A DNA stretch of 64,000 bases, from the NCBI GenBank assembly GCA_002967005.1, contig PPEA01000254.1, forward strand, positions 1 through 64,000, read 5' to 3'. The position numbers and the translations under genes were made by a program. Shown piece by piece: positions 63,990-64,000 of the stretch (positions within the stretch are counted from its first letter, which is position 1; every line of letters starts with the position of its first letter). Under the pieces are notes generated by a model, which did no database searches, was not told where the DNA came from, and saw only the letters and a list, made by a program, of their open reading frames with translations. The DNA is from Mycobacterium talmoniae (GTDB lineage: Bacteria > Actinomycetota > Actinomycetes > Mycobacteriales > Mycobacteriaceae).

Positions 63990-64000
63990 GAGCGGATTCC

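Noticed and set aside
1-64000. tRNA, rRNA, CRISPR arrays, riboswitches, prophage or plasmid origin
   Set aside because: None were seen on either strand; no cloverleaf ends, regular spacers or phage structural genes.

Overview
The window is high-GC DNA from a mycobacterium. Diagnostic content: a yrbE/mce lipid-importer operon with Mce-associated genes, a near-canonical MceG (Mkl) ATPase, an MmpS/MmpL pair, wax-ester-synthase/DGAT genes, FprB-type ferredoxin reductases, and many FadD, FadE, P450 and F420-type luciferase-like genes. No rRNA, tRNA or CRISPR array was seen. The species cannot be fixed from the sequence; the number of broken genes and insertion-sequence scraps suggests a lineage undergoing gene decay.

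Layout. (1) 1-9.8 kb, + strand: the 3' part of yrbEB, then mceA-F, a Mce-associated membrane protein, two small exported proteins and an MmpS-like exported protein, closed by a strong hairpin. (2) 10-13.3 kb, - strand: an exported protein, a piece of an IS21-type transposase, then a mceG/lytic-transglycosylase pair. (3) 13.6-22.4 kb: two WS/DGAT genes (both frameshifted), an acyl-CoA dehydrogenase, a CoA-transferase, FprB and an esterase. (4) 22.4-29.3 kb, - strand: a tight operon SCP2 / FadD / P450 / SDR / ALDH / ferredoxin / FprB-remnant, which reads as a complete omega-oxidation route (hydroxylation, alcohol and aldehyde oxidation, CoA activation); its P450 and reductase genes are damaged. 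(5) 29.8-36.3 kb: a phytoene-desaturase-like flavoprotein, scraps of IS256 transposase and mmpS, a second lytic transglycosylase, and an operon of very small proteins plus an esterase, divergent from a TetR gene. (6) 36.5-40.5 kb: an mmpS-mmpL-tetR operon with overlapping genes. (7) 41-46 kb: MaoC-type hydratase, CitE-type lyase, a HAD hydrolase with a 14-bp poly-G tract at its ribosome-binding position, a CrtC-like protein and a luciferase-like enzyme. (8) 46-64 kb: a catabolic island of three P450s, two limonene-epoxide-hydrolase-like proteins, an NDMA-type alcohol dehydrogenase, an old-yellow-enzyme-like reductase, FadD, hydrolases, luciferase-like enzymes and a RibA-like protein, with a TetR regulator and a set of related palindromes that look like its operators.

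Taken together the genes import lipids or terpenoid/steroid-like molecules (Mce), oxidise and activate them (P450, dehydrogenases, FadD/FadE, SCP2), store acyl groups (WS/DGAT) and export lipids (MmpL). At least eight loci carry frameshifts or deletions. The FprB remnant (large deletion plus nonsense codon) shows that some of the decay is real; the single-base indels elsewhere could be mutations or sequencing errors.
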